Positions 20,235-29,071 of a DNA stretch of 64,000 nucleotides are shown here, piece after piece. Position numbers and translations under genes: made by a program. Position 1 is the stretch's first letter, and each line of letters opens with the position of its first letter. The DNA lies in assembly GCA_963971285.1 (NCBI GenBank), contig OZ020259.1, positions 9,672,001 through 9,736,000 on the forward strand, in the 5' to 3' direction. Under the pieces are notes generated by a model. The model searched no databases. It was not told where the DNA came from and saw only the letters and a program-made list of their open reading frames with translations. The DNA comes from Astropecten irregularis (Eukaryota; Echinodermata; Asteroidea; Paxillosida; Astropectinidae).

Positions 20235-20742
20235 TTGAATTATTTATTATATAAGTATTTTTATTTGTTGTGGATTTGTTAAAGTTTAAATGTTTTGTGG
20301 TAATAAGTGTTGCTATCAAAGGTGATAGATAGACACCATATTTGTAACAAACCTCACTAAGTGCATAAGCTAAGCTATTACTAATGATAGGATCGTTATT
20401 TAAATCATTGGTTAAATTTTCCTCAGAATTTAAGCTAATTCTAATTCCTAAAATATCAGCCGGAGTTGCTAAACCTATAGCTCGTGCATACAAACTCAAA
20501 ATTGAGTTACCCACTGTAGCTACCACTTCTTTACCGAATTTAACTTGATACCGGTTAAATAATTTTTCTTGATCTGCAGGTGTTAGTGCTTCTATGTCTT
20601 TGATGGTGTATTCTTTTCCTAAATATTTTTTTGAATCACCTGCTGCAACTATGCCACAAAGTCGATCTTTATAACTACTGTCGTTTGTTGGTGTTGAAGG
20701 TGTATTTACATCGCTATTTATAATTGTTGTCAAGTCGTTCAT
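20125..20742 (-). CDS. Conserved Polinton protein of unknown function
   Basis: 205 aa from MNDLTTIINSD. An upstream ATG at 20853 would add 37 residues, but that part runs into a tandem repeat and past the TATATAGTAAAATG element that abuts the start chosen here. The middle follows a pattern I know from Polintons: LFNRYQVKFGKEVVATVGNS, LYARAIGL, NDPIISNSLAYALSEVCYK, YGVYLSPLIATLITTKH. It is predicted all-helical. The C-terminal 45 residues are low-complexity Asn/Ser/Thr and coincide with the overlapping start of the 135-aa gene, so the disordered tail may exist only to accommodate the overlap. Confidence 0.82.
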   Translation of the reverse strand: MNDLTTIINSDVNTPSTPTNDSSYKDRLCGIVAAGDSKKYLGKEYTIKDIEALTPADQEKLFNRYQVKFGKEVVATVGNSILSLYARAIGLATPADILGIRISLNSEENLTNDLNNDPIISNSLAYALSEVCYKYGVYLSPLIATLITTKHLNFNKSTTNKNTYIINNSNDNYASGEGASFTNSTPNNSTSSTNTDTNNPSGASN

Positions 20743-20756
20743 TTTACTATATAACA
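20743..20756 (-). promoter_or_regulatory. TTATATAGTAAA element at the start of the 205-aa gene
   Basis: On the minus strand GTTGTTATATAGTAAA runs straight into ATG. It supports the shorter start for this gene. Confidence 0.6.
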
Positions 20757-20815
20757 ACTTATAAATTTTGTTAAAGCAAAATAAATTATAACATAAGTAG
20801 CTTAAGTTTAAAGTA

Positions 20816-21071
20816 ATAACAAACTTAATAATAACATCAACGTATTGTAGCATTGGTGTTTTTTATTTATAACAAAATTAAAAATTGCTATAAATAACTT
20901 GATAGGTAGTTATTAGCAAATTTTTAACAAAATACAACAAATGATAACAAACTTAATAATAACATCAACGTATTATAGCATTGGTGTTTTTTATTTATAA
21001 CAAAATTAAAAATTGCTATAAATAACTTGATAGGTAGTTATTAGCAAATTTTTAACAAAATACAACAAATG
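20816..21071. repeat. Tandem duplication, two 128-bp units
   Basis: Units at 20816-20943 and 20944-21071 are identical except for one base (CGTATTGTAG versus CGTATTATAG). The block is non-coding, AT-rich, and separates the ATPase gene from the 205-aa gene. It contains short internal palindromic words (TAACTTGATAGGTAGTTA). Near-identity indicates a recent duplication; a regulatory or origin-like role is possible but unproven. Confidence 0.85.
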
Positions 21072-21089
21072 ATAACAAAAATTAGGTTG

Positions 21090-21695
21090 TTAATCAAAAA
21101 CTTGATATGAAACTGGAGGTTCTGTGTTAATAACCAATTTACTATATTTTTTATCGCACAAATGTTTTTTAATTACGTCTCTTTTTTGATCACACACAAC
21201 ATCATTTTCATCTAATGCAATATCAAAACTCGTTTTATCTTTTGTATAAAACATCGCAACCCAACTTGTATTCTCACGATAGTCTTTTAAAACCGAATTA
21301 TACTTTTGTGTTAATAACCAACAGCTATGGTTATAATGCCTCCCAGAGAAAGCGATTTTGCTCAACGCACATGTTTTTTTTCGATATTTTATTTCCTGCT
21401 GACTCGAACAATCATCTATGATAAATAATGTTTTTATTCCATCTAAAATATTTTGATACAAATCTAGGGCTTCATTTAAAGTTATTTTTTCAAAGTCTAA
21501 ATCACACAAATATACATTTTCATCCATTGATATCCAAAGCCTCGATAAATAAGTTTTATTTTTAAATAAGGTCGGGCAAATGACCACGATCGATTCAAAT
21601 TTATCACGATATTCGGTTTCCAATAAATCTAAAATCCATTTAGTCTTTCCCGAGTTTGTTTTTCCTACAATTAAAGCACAATGACAAGATTCCAT
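21090..21695 (-). CDS. Genome-packaging ATPase (FtsK/HerA, A32-like)
   Basis: 201 aa P-loop ATPase that would pump DNA into the capsid. Walker A is GKTNSGKT at residues 11-18. Walker B is TLFIIDD with the acidic pair D94-D95. A sensor-like glutamine lies at Q130 in WLLTQKY, preceded by the SGRHYNHS segment typical of this family. Length matches Polinton and adenovirus-like packaging ATPases. It directly follows the capsid gene (17 bases between stop and start codons), so the two read as one late module. Confidence 0.94.
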   Translation of the reverse strand: MESCHCALIVGKTNSGKTKWILDLLETEYRDKFESIVVICPTLFKNKTYLSRLWISMDENVYLCDLDFEKITLNEALDLYQNILDGIKTLFIIDDCSSQQEIKYRKKTCALSKIAFSGRHYNHSCWLLTQKYNSVLKDYRENTSWVAMFYTKDKTSFDIALDENDVVCDQKRDVIKKHLCDKKYSKLVINTEPPVSYQVFD

Positions 21696-21711
21696 TTATT
21701 TTAATAAGCTT

Positions 21712-22974
21712 TTAAAAAACTAAATTCTTAAAATTTCCATCCTCAATGGTTAATTGCGCATCCATGACTAAAAATACAAACATCGTTAAATCTCCCGCTG
21801 TTTCAGCCTCTCGAGTCATCTGAATCTGAATTCCTCCTCCGTCGTTTAAACGTCTTCCACTTCCGTGAGCACTATTATCATCAGTTGAGCGAAAATCTAG
21901 CCACAGGCCGTATTTATCTTTATAGTAGTCAGCCATTTCTAGACCCACTAAATTTAAATCTTTTACAATCGATTGACCATTTTCGGTATCGCTATCACCA
22001 AAAAATTTATTAACTTCTTGCCAGTGCTGATACTCAAACATACCTTGCGAAAAAAGTTGATTGGGTTTTCCTTCAACCGTAATGCTGGTTTTGCTAATGT
22101 GAGGGTTGTAAAATCTTTGAGGGTTTTTTACCGTTGGATCTCTAAATAAGATTAAAACGCCTTTGAGACTTTTAATCGGTTGATTAATCATAACGTTCCA
22201 TAAGGTATCTGATTTGTTGATCGATCTTGTTTCTAAATTATGTACGTGATCAAAAAGATAGTATTTCATTCGTTTGTTTTTTAGCTCTTGTGTCAAATCT
22301 CGGTTAGTGACAACTTCGTATTCAAGCGTTAAATCTGAAATTGAATATTGGGCACTTGTATCCGCGCTATTAACGACTTTATCGTGATCGTTAAATGTTA
22401 ATTCATACGTTAGGGGTTGCTTTAGACTGCTAGGATAAAAAGGATGATGTGCCGTTAAAAGCTCAATATCTAAAGGAATACAATATCGATTACCAAACGC
22501 GTCAGCGATAGCTTTATCTTTTCCGCTATTATTTTCAGCATTAGCATCTGCCGTGCCTAATCTTAATTTTGTGACGTTTTCTTTTTCAAGGCCTACATAA
22601 GCCATATTTCGTGTAATGTAGGGGTGCAGCCAGTTATCTTTAAAATTGTGAAAGACATCCGCATCGCGATAACTCACGATTGTGTTACCTTGAAGCCTAA
22701 CATTGATTTCGCGTATTAAGTTACGACATAAGTTGTTAAACACCGTTCGATTACCATCTGTCCCTCCCTCTAACTCGAGTTTAAAAGCGAGTTTAGAAGT
22801 ACCGGGTACGATAACATCGTCGGGTCCTAATTGCGGAAACTTAACGATGAGTTTTTGACCAGCCGCAATCGTGCTTGGATTATGAGTGATTGACACTTCT
22901 CTTCGTTCGCCTTTAATGGCTTTAGGGATTTTAAGACGCCTCATTGGGTTTAGTTTTTTACCGTAATGATTCAT
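21712..22974 (-). CDS. Major capsid protein (double jelly-roll, hexon-like)
   Basis: 420 aa. The segment PQRFYNPHISKTSITVEGKP followed by NQLFSQGM and a WQEVNKFF helix is the recognisable core of Polinton/adintovirus major capsid proteins. The protein is beta-rich throughout with hydrophobic strands at both ends (final FVFLVMDAQLTIEDG). It would form the pseudo-hexameric capsomers of an icosahedral particle. No membrane span. The start MNHYGKKLNPMRRLKIP is basic and in the position expected. A CTTATATATTAAAAA element lies 20 bases upstream, in a short region shared with the divergent 140-aa gene. Confidence 0.9.
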   Translation of the reverse strand: MNHYGKKLNPMRRLKIPKAIKGERREVSITHNPSTIAAGQKLIVKFPQLGPDDVIVPGTSKLAFKLELEGGTDGNRTVFNNLCRNLIREINVRLQGNTIVSYRDADVFHNFKDNWLHPYITRNMAYVGLEKENVTKLRLGTADANAENNSGKDKAIADAFGNRYCIPLDIELLTAHHPFYPSSLKQPLTYELTFNDHDKVVNSADTSAQYSISDLTLEYEVVTNRDLTQELKNKRMKYYLFDHVHNLETRSINKSDTLWNVMINQPIKSLKGVLILFRDPTVKNPQRFYNPHISKTSITVEGKPNQLFSQGMFEYQHWQEVNKFFGDSDTENGQSIVKDLNLVGLEMADYYKDKYGLWLDFRSTDDNSAHGSGRRLNDGGGIQIQMTREAETAGDLTMFVFLVMDAQLTIEDGNFKNLVF

Positions 22975-22990
22975 AGTTCAAAATAGTGTG

Positions 22991-23005
22991 TTTTTAATAT
23001 ATAAG
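22991..23005 (-). promoter_or_regulatory. CTTATATATTAAAAA element before the capsid gene
   Basis: On the minus strand AATTTAAAAACC leads into CTTATATATTAAAAA. The same 57-bp gap holds an AGTATAAATTAAAAG|ATG context for the divergent plus-strand gene. Confidence 0.65.
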
Positions 23006-23031
23006 GTTTTTAAATTAGTATAAATTAAAAG

Positions 23032-23454
23032 ATGGCAGGAATAGCAATGATGGTTGGCGGGGCAGTAGTAAATGCGTTAGCGTTTACCGGTAGTAACTTT
23101 TTATTTAGCAGTTTATCAAAACAACAAATTGACAAAGAACGAAAAAGACACGACTTAGCATTAGAAAAATTAGCGCGAGCCAAAGAAGATTGGGAACAAC
23201 AACGCGTTAAATATCTCGATTATTTGAATAAACGTATGGTACAACAAAAATTATCAGAAAAAACGTTTAGTAACGTAAACGAAGCGCTTAGAGTGTACAG
23301 CGAAATAACGGGTGAAAATTACGATTTAGAATTACCACCTAAACCAAAACTTAGTGACTTTTATACTCCGAGTGATGATCAACAAATTAGAGAACTCGTG
23401 TGGGTATTAGGTGGTACAGCCGCAGTGGGATTCTTCATTTATAGATATGTATAA
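23032..23454 (+). CDS. Conserved Polinton small membrane-associated protein
   Basis: 140 aa. The N-terminal hydrophobic segment (AMMVGGAVVNALAFTGSNFL) is followed by a charged helix with the familiar RHDLALEKLARAKEDWEQQR pattern. Then come KPKLSDFYTPSDD, which corresponds to the 'LSDFYEPS' motif of Polinton proteins, and a C-terminal span (VWVLGGTAAVGFFIYRYV). Its last codons lie 8 bases upstream of the integrase start. Function unknown. Confidence 0.85.
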   Translation: MAGIAMMVGGAVVNALAFTGSNFLFSSLSKQQIDKERKRHDLALEKLARAKEDWEQQRVKYLDYLNKRMVQQKLSEKTFSNVNEALRVYSEITGENYDLELPPKPKLSDFYTPSDDQQIRELVWVLGGTAAVGFFIYRYV

Positions 23455-23461
23455 AATAAAA

Positions 23462-24505
23462 ATGAGTGAGTTAAATAAAAAACAAAGAGAACAGCTTTCA
23501 GGTTTGTTTTACAGTCCTAAAGGTTATTGGAAAGGTGAGGGTGCTGTCACGCATTTGCATAAAAAAACGGGGGTTGATAAACAAAAAGTTAGATCTTGGT
23601 TAAAAAAACAAGCCGTTTGGCAAATTTATTTACCACCTCCCTCATATGTACCCAGGCCGACGGCAATGTCGAGTGATTGGTTAGAACCAAATTACGTACA
23701 TCAGTTAGATATATTATACTTACCCTGGGATCTAGTTAAACAAAAAACGTTTAAATACGCGTTGACGGTCATAGACGTGGCGAGTCGGTATAAAGAGGCT
23801 GAACCCATAACTTCTAAAGTTGCCGGTCAAGTGAAAGACGCGATTATTAAAATTTACAAGCGTTCGTCTTTAACGTGGCCTAAATTAGCACAAATCGATG
23901 CTGGAACAGAATTTAAAGGAGATTTTAAAAAGTTGTTTCAGTCTCATGGCGTAGAGATCAGTGTAGGTGTGCCGGGTGTGCATCGATCGCAAGGAGTGGT
24001 CGAAAGATTTAACCGAACCTTAGCCGAAAGATTATTCGGTCATCAATACGTGCAAGAAATGCTTGATCCGCAGGCGAGAAACGTTGAATGGGTGGTGAGG
24101 TTGCCCCAGGTTATAAAATCCCTCAATGAAGAAACAACACGATTGATTCGAGATTCAAAAGATAAAGAAATCACTCCTACGCAAGCGATCAAGTTAAAAC
24201 GGGTTAAACAATTACCCTCATCACCACAAAAAACAAACGTTAGTGATCTTCCGACTAATGTTTTAGTTCGTTATTTATATCAACCAGGGGAACAAGAAGG
24301 AGGTACGGTGAGGAGGGCTACCGATCCCATATGGAGCGTTAACATGTATCAAATTGAAAAAAGAACGAGTCAATTTAAAATCATGAGTGGTAAAAAAGTT
24401 ACTACAGGTCCTACGCTTTATTACTTAAAAGACGGACCCAAACGATCGTTTGTGAAAGAAGAACTTCAAATCGTTTCAGATGACACCGAATTGCCAGAAT
24501 CTTGA
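23462..24505 (+). CDS. Polinton integrase (retroviral-type rve, DDE)
   Basis: 347 aa enzyme that inserts the linear element DNA into the host chromosome. Catalytic triad D83 (HQLDILYL), D146 (QIDAGTEF) and E181 (GVVERFNRTL), giving D-x62-D-x34-E, close to the canonical D,D-35-E. An N-terminal helix-turn-helix-like region (THLHKKTGVDKQKVRSWL) replaces a retroviral zinc finger. The C-terminal 80 residues (after about 270) are beta-rich, as in chromo/SH3-like integrase tails. An earlier in-frame ATG overlaps the preceding gene; 23462 is chosen because it leaves no overlap and has TATAAAATAAAA just upstream. The 3' end overlaps the polymerase gene convergently by 40 bases. Confidence 0.94.
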   Translation: MSELNKKQREQLSGLFYSPKGYWKGEGAVTHLHKKTGVDKQKVRSWLKKQAVWQIYLPPPSYVPRPTAMSSDWLEPNYVHQLDILYLPWDLVKQKTFKYALTVIDVASRYKEAEPITSKVAGQVKDAIIKIYKRSSLTWPKLAQIDAGTEFKGDFKKLFQSHGVEISVGVPGVHRSQGVVERFNRTLAERLFGHQYVQEMLDPQARNVEWVVRLPQVIKSLNEETTRLIRDSKDKEITPTQAIKLKRVKQLPSSPQKTNVSDLPTNVLVRYLYQPGEQEGGTVRRATDPIWSVNMYQIEKRTSQFKIMSGKKVTTGPTLYYLKDGPKRSFVKEELQIVSDDTELPES

Positions 24506-27500
24506 TATTTAATTTTTTTATTGCCAAATGCTAAAGTATTGATTCCATCGAATAAAATATATCTTTTTCCATCATAAGGACTCAATGAAGTTTTGGTTTT
24601 CACTTGCGTATAAATTTGATGTTTGTTAGATTGAATTATATTCATTTGATGTTCTTGAGATTTTTTATTTTGTAAACAATTATAAAAATTTTCAAAGTTA
24701 ATATTTTTTTCAGTCACGGTTTTTGTTATACCTTTAATTTTTTTAACCTCTTTATCATCTTGTATTAAGATCACATACATTTTTGATCTTAAACAAATGG
24801 CTTGTTTTACTACTTGGCCACCGTATTCATCTTTCATTTTTCCAATTACTTTTTTGTTTTTAGGGTCAAATAAAGGGTGAGTGGGTGAATAATTAGATAG
24901 ATCGTAAAGTTCTGAGTCTCGTTTAATATCCTCGTAAACATCGTCGGTTTTAACGATCAATAATAAACTATCGGTATCGGTATACATGAGATTTATGTTA
25001 TCGTTATATTTTTTCTTCAAGTGATTGTAATAAAAGTCGTACATAAAAGATTTGCTTAAATCTAATATACTCACTCCACAATAGATGGGTTTATTTAAAT
25101 ACGTTTTTTCTTTGTACCTTTCAAAGAAACCTATATTAGAATCTGTAAATTTAGTTGATGTTTTATAATTAGATTTGGATGCTAGTTTTAATATTTTTTT
25201 TATCGATAAATCGCTATCATCGTCTATAATAATATTTCCATCTATTCTATTTCGAACATTTTCCATTGTTTTACCAAAAACGGAATTGTTCATGAGTTTA
25301 AAAAAATCTTTTTCAAAATCTGATTTGGCTATTTTTCTGAGTTGTGTATTTTTATCGATGTAAGACCGCATCCACGGTTTTTGCTTAAATCGTAAAACAC
25401 GATGTACGCGTGTGAGTTTTAATCCTAGTTGTAAATACAGTTTTAACGTTTTATAATGAATGACATATTTTTTACGAGGTCCTAAATGAGCGATGAGTCT
25501 GTCATCTCGCGAAGCTTTTTCTCCGCTAGATAACAATTCTTTTTGATAAGGGCTCAACCATTCAGCCGATACGGTTATGTTCTCTGGGGCTAAGGGTAAG
25601 TCGTTGTGTAAGTCGTGAAGCTCTTTAGGATAGTCTAGATCTACTTCCAACATAAATCCGTAGTCGTTGTCATCGGCTAAACCTAAAATATGATCGACCG
25701 TAAAGTTAGCGACTTGGTAATCGGTTAACCATTTAAAATCGGCGTAGGGTAACGATTGACTCATTGCCCAACCGTATAAATTGTTCGCATCTAAATAAAG
25801 TAAATAAGAAGATTCTTTTTCAGGATCGTAATCTTTTAAATATTTATTGTTGGCTTTGTGATGCCTACAACTACCCACGCTAGAATAACCACCTCTTTTA
25901 CCTTTTTCAAAAAATAAATATTGTTCGATATCGGTTAAAAGTTCTAATTCTATTTTAGAATGCAGCAACAAGGCATCCCAAGACAATCCCGGTGCCGTGA
26001 GATATTTCGCTGGATCTAAACGATATGTTTTCTTACAAGTGGTTCTGAAGTTTTGAAACACATCGGCGAGTAATAACGTATCCGTGGTCACGTATAAGTC
26101 GTGATAATCACCTAGAGTTTTACAGTTGAAAGTTTTCCAAACCAACTCCGCGTGAGTATATTCTTCTCGCGTAATACCTTTGAGTTTTATCTTACTATAA
26201 AACTTTTCAATGGGTGGTAATTGAGTTTCTTTAAATCTATCAAAGGAATCCATATATTCGTATGGATAACACCCCTTTTTTAATAAAAGATCAACATCAT
26301 CCGTATTATAATCTTTAAAATGTTTTCTAAATAAATGAAATGCGTCTTTAGGGCAAGCAGCGACTAATTTTTCTAAGGAAGAGTTCATAAAATTTAACGA
26401 ATCTATAAAACGGAGTTGACCTATACTAATACTTATGTATTTTTCCGAGTTTTGAGGAATACAAAATATATTATCGAATACGTTTTTTTCCTTTTGATAA
26501 TAATTTAATATACTTAAAACCTCTTTTAGTTTATCGATTTTAACATTTATTTTTTCATCGATTATTTTTAGTTTTTGATTAATTAGTTTTATTTTTTCTC
26601 TATTACAACGTTCGCTTTTGTTTGCTTTTTGGTTAATTTTTATATTAAGTTTCTTATCGAATGTAATTCCGTATTTTTCTTCAAACGTTTTTATTTTTGA
26701 ATTATCACCTTTTCTTATATTTCGACGAAACTCGTTAAAAATTTCACGTTTTTCTTTTATGTATCTAATTTTTTTGCGGAGTTTTATTTCTTGCGTTTCG
26801 AGTTTTTCTTTATACGCTTCGATTTTTTCTATACGCGTTTTGATTTTTTCTATACACGTTTCACGTTTTTTTATTTTATTATTTAACGTTTCGACGCAAG
26901 CGCTTACCCCCTGCATGATCAAATGACCGTCGTAATTTTTAAAATTGTGAAAAATAACCGGTATTTGTGTTCGATTTGTTATTTTAAGTTTTAGGTTACA
27001 ATGTGCATGTGCAACTCCTCTAAATTTACCCGTGATGTGGCAGTGATCTCTAACTTTTCTAAATTTATTAATTTTTTTACCGCATTCTAAACACAAAAAA
27101 TCTGTATAACCTTTACTGTTTGTGACCGCGTTTTCTTCTTTTTCGGATTTGGTTTTGGGTTCACGAGGTATCTCACAATTACAATATAAAACGCTAGTTT
27201 GATATATTTCCTTTTCACAAATCCAACACTCGTTACTCATCATTAATGATTCGTCGATCTCTTCAATCGGTATAGGATTATTAAATATTTGTTTAATTTT
27301 ACGTTGTTCTTTTAACAATGAATTAATTAAATGCTCGCTAGCGTTACACCCTCTATAGGTTTTTTGCTTCATTAGTTTTCCATCAAATCTTACCACAACA
27401 TAAGAATAACCGCTGGGTTTATGAACGCTCAACTTTTGAGTTTTTTTCATCTTTTCTACATTGTATTTTTCTAAAATACATTCAAAATCCGCGTAAATCA

Positions 27501-29055
27501 CAAACGGTGCATCTTGAAAATTTTTAAAGTTTTTAAATTTTAAAATATTTTTATCTTCTTCTGGAAGGATGACTCTTGAAGGATGAACGGTTAATCCTTG
27601 ACATATTTCATCGTGAATTTTTAATTTTTGCGGTGTATAAAAATGCGATAGACATCTGTAACAAAAATATAATTTATGCCCATCTTTACATGTACCATTG
27701 CTGAATAGGGCCGAAAAATTCTTAATCCAACCATAGTGACTTTTGATTATTTTTTCTCCTTCTTCTTCTACCTCTCTAGTAAATAATAATAGATTTATGT
27801 GAATGTCGTTTGTTTCTTTAGAGATATGTAATGGATAAGGAAATTCTTCTTTTTCATCATTACAATCTAACCCAAACACGTTAATATTTAAATTATTTTG
27901 TTTTTCTATTTTAGAAATCTGCTTTAAGGGTGTTGGAAAATCTATACCGGTAAAGTCTAACCCATCATTTAACTTATAAGTACTGACTCTTTCATCGTGA
28001 ATTCTGTATTTCGGGTTATTTTTTTTCTTTTCTTTGATTTCATCCTTGTATAACCCTAACGCAGATCTGATAGCCCATCTAATGCATTGATCGTCGTCAT
28101 TTTGTACGCTAACAACAGCCTTTTTATGTTTAATAAATGGCGTAAGTTCAATATATGAACTACCAGAAACATTGGTATATTTAATAAAGTTCATATAAAA
28201 CGCTAATATTTTATTTAAAGTTAAACCCGAGGGTCCAAAATCTTTTGATTCAACTACATTTATTAGCTCGAACAAAATGCTATTAACCTTTTCATTTATT
28301 TCATCTTCCCTTAAAATAATATGTTGTTCGGTTCGAAAAGTAAAATCATGTAATGTTTCATCCAAAACTTCAACTTTTATATATTCGAGTTTTATCCTAA
28401 ATTCAAGCTTAAATTGACCTTTTTTTCTAAAGATCTTTGTTACTTCTTTAATCATATTTTTATGCTGATGTTTAAAAAATGTATTTAGATCGGAATATTG
28501 TCTTTGAAGAATTATTTCTAAATTTATAAGATTACCACGAAAAGATCTCACTTCTCTCCAGTTTGTCGCTTCACGAATTTCCTCCGATGATAAATTTTCT
28601 TTAATCGTTTTGATATAATCTCGTTTTATTACTTGTCCTCTTTGACCCGTTGGAACAACATTGAGGTTATATTTTCTAGCTAATTCTCTAAGTTCTTGAT
28701 TATCTTTCTTTATTAAATTTTTAAATTGATTTGTAAACGTTTTAATTGCTTTGATATATTCACGTCTAGTGTGATCGAGCTTTTTAGATAAATCTAACCT
28801 AATATTATTATCTTGAACATAATTTTTTAATTTTAAATAATCCCATCTTTTATACCCACGCGGGGTTGGTTGTCTGCGTGTAATAGCATTAATATATTCA
28901 CTTTTAGTAAAATCCGTTTCTGGATCTTCTATTGGAATTTTGGTTTCTTCAACAAAATGTTTTAAGTTATCTTTTGTCCAATGGCTAAACCCCTTTGCAA
29001 TAATTGGTCTAGCCATCTGCTCCGTCGTTTGCTGATTCGTTGTTTGATCAGTCAT
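24466..29055 (-). CDS. Protein-primed family-B DNA polymerase (Polinton POLB)
   Basis: 1529 aa, replicates the element. The first 140 residues hold three SAP-like repeats (WTKDNLKHFVEE; WDYLKLKNYVQDN; NQELRELARKYN). Residues about 320-500 are the Polinton-specific region ending in a C2H2-like zinc site (YFCYRCLSHF ... H ... C). Exonuclease motifs: ExoI DFE at D523, ExoII FKNYD with D709, ExoIII YHDLYVTTD. Polymerase motifs: A, DANNLYGWAM, from 1089; B, KLMNNSVFG, with NNS from 1256; C, YTDTDS, at about 1358. A lysine-rich coiled coil of about 150 residues (718-865) sits between ExoII and CIPQNSEKYISISI. The upstream ATG at 29100 is rejected because it lies in the terminal repeat. Confidence 0.95.
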   Translation of the reverse strand: MTDQTTNQQTTEQMARPIIAKGFSHWTKDNLKHFVEETKIPIEDPETDFTKSEYINAITRRQPTPRGYKRWDYLKLKNYVQDNNIRLDLSKKLDHTRREYIKAIKTFTNQFKNLIKKDNQELRELARKYNLNVVPTGQRGQVIKRDYIKTIKENLSSEEIREATNWREVRSFRGNLINLEIILQRQYSDLNTFFKHQHKNMIKEVTKIFRKKGQFKLEFRIKLEYIKVEVLDETLHDFTFRTEQHIILREDEINEKVNSILFELINVVESKDFGPSGLTLNKILAFYMNFIKYTNVSGSSYIELTPFIKHKKAVVSVQNDDDQCIRWAIRSALGLYKDEIKEKKKNNPKYRIHDERVSTYKLNDGLDFTGIDFPTPLKQISKIEKQNNLNINVFGLDCNDEKEEFPYPLHISKETNDIHINLLLFTREVEEEGEKIIKSHYGWIKNFSALFSNGTCKDGHKLYFCYRCLSHFYTPQKLKIHDEICQGLTVHPSRVILPEEDKNILKFKNFKNFQDAPFVIYADFECILEKYNVEKMKKTQKLSVHKPSGYSYVVVRFDGKLMKQKTYRGCNASEHLINSLLKEQRKIKQIFNNPIPIEEIDESLMMSNECWICEKEIYQTSVLYCNCEIPREPKTKSEKEENAVTNSKGYTDFLCLECGKKINKFRKVRDHCHITGKFRGVAHAHCNLKLKITNRTQIPVIFHNFKNYDGHLIMQGVSACVETLNNKIKKRETCIEKIKTRIEKIEAYKEKLETQEIKLRKKIRYIKEKREIFNEFRRNIRKGDNSKIKTFEEKYGITFDKKLNIKINQKANKSERCNREKIKLINQKLKIIDEKINVKIDKLKEVLSILNYYQKEKNVFDNIFCIPQNSEKYISISIGQLRFIDSLNFMNSSLEKLVAACPKDAFHLFRKHFKDYNTDDVDLLLKKGCYPYEYMDSFDRFKETQLPPIEKFYSKIKLKGITREEYTHAELVWKTFNCKTLGDYHDLYVTTDTLLLADVFQNFRTTCKKTYRLDPAKYLTAPGLSWDALLLHSKIELELLTDIEQYLFFEKGKRGGYSSVGSCRHHKANNKYLKDYDPEKESSYLLYLDANNLYGWAMSQSLPYADFKWLTDYQVANFTVDHILGLADDNDYGFMLEVDLDYPKELHDLHNDLPLAPENITVSAEWLSPYQKELLSSGEKASRDDRLIAHLGPRKKYVIHYKTLKLYLQLGLKLTRVHRVLRFKQKPWMRSYIDKNTQLRKIAKSDFEKDFFKLMNNSVFGKTMENVRNRIDGNIIIDDDSDLSIKKILKLASKSNYKTSTKFTDSNIGFFERYKEKTYLNKPIYCGVSILDLSKSFMYDFYYNHLKKKYNDNINLMYTDTDSLLLIVKTDDVYEDIKRDSELYDLSNYSPTHPLFDPKNKKVIGKMKDEYGGQVVKQAICLRSKMYVILIQDDKEVKKIKGITKTVTEKNINFENFYNCLQNKKSQEHQMNIIQSNKHQIYTQVKTKTSLSPYDGKRYILFDGINTLAFGNKKIKYQDSGNSVSSETI

Positions 29056-29071
29056 TATCCTTTTATTATAA

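Noticed and set aside
20743..20853. N-terminal extension of the 205-aa Polinton protein from the ATG at 20853
   Set aside because: It would begin inside the tandem repeat and run through the promoter-like element. The extension is hydrophobic AT-rich translation without family support.
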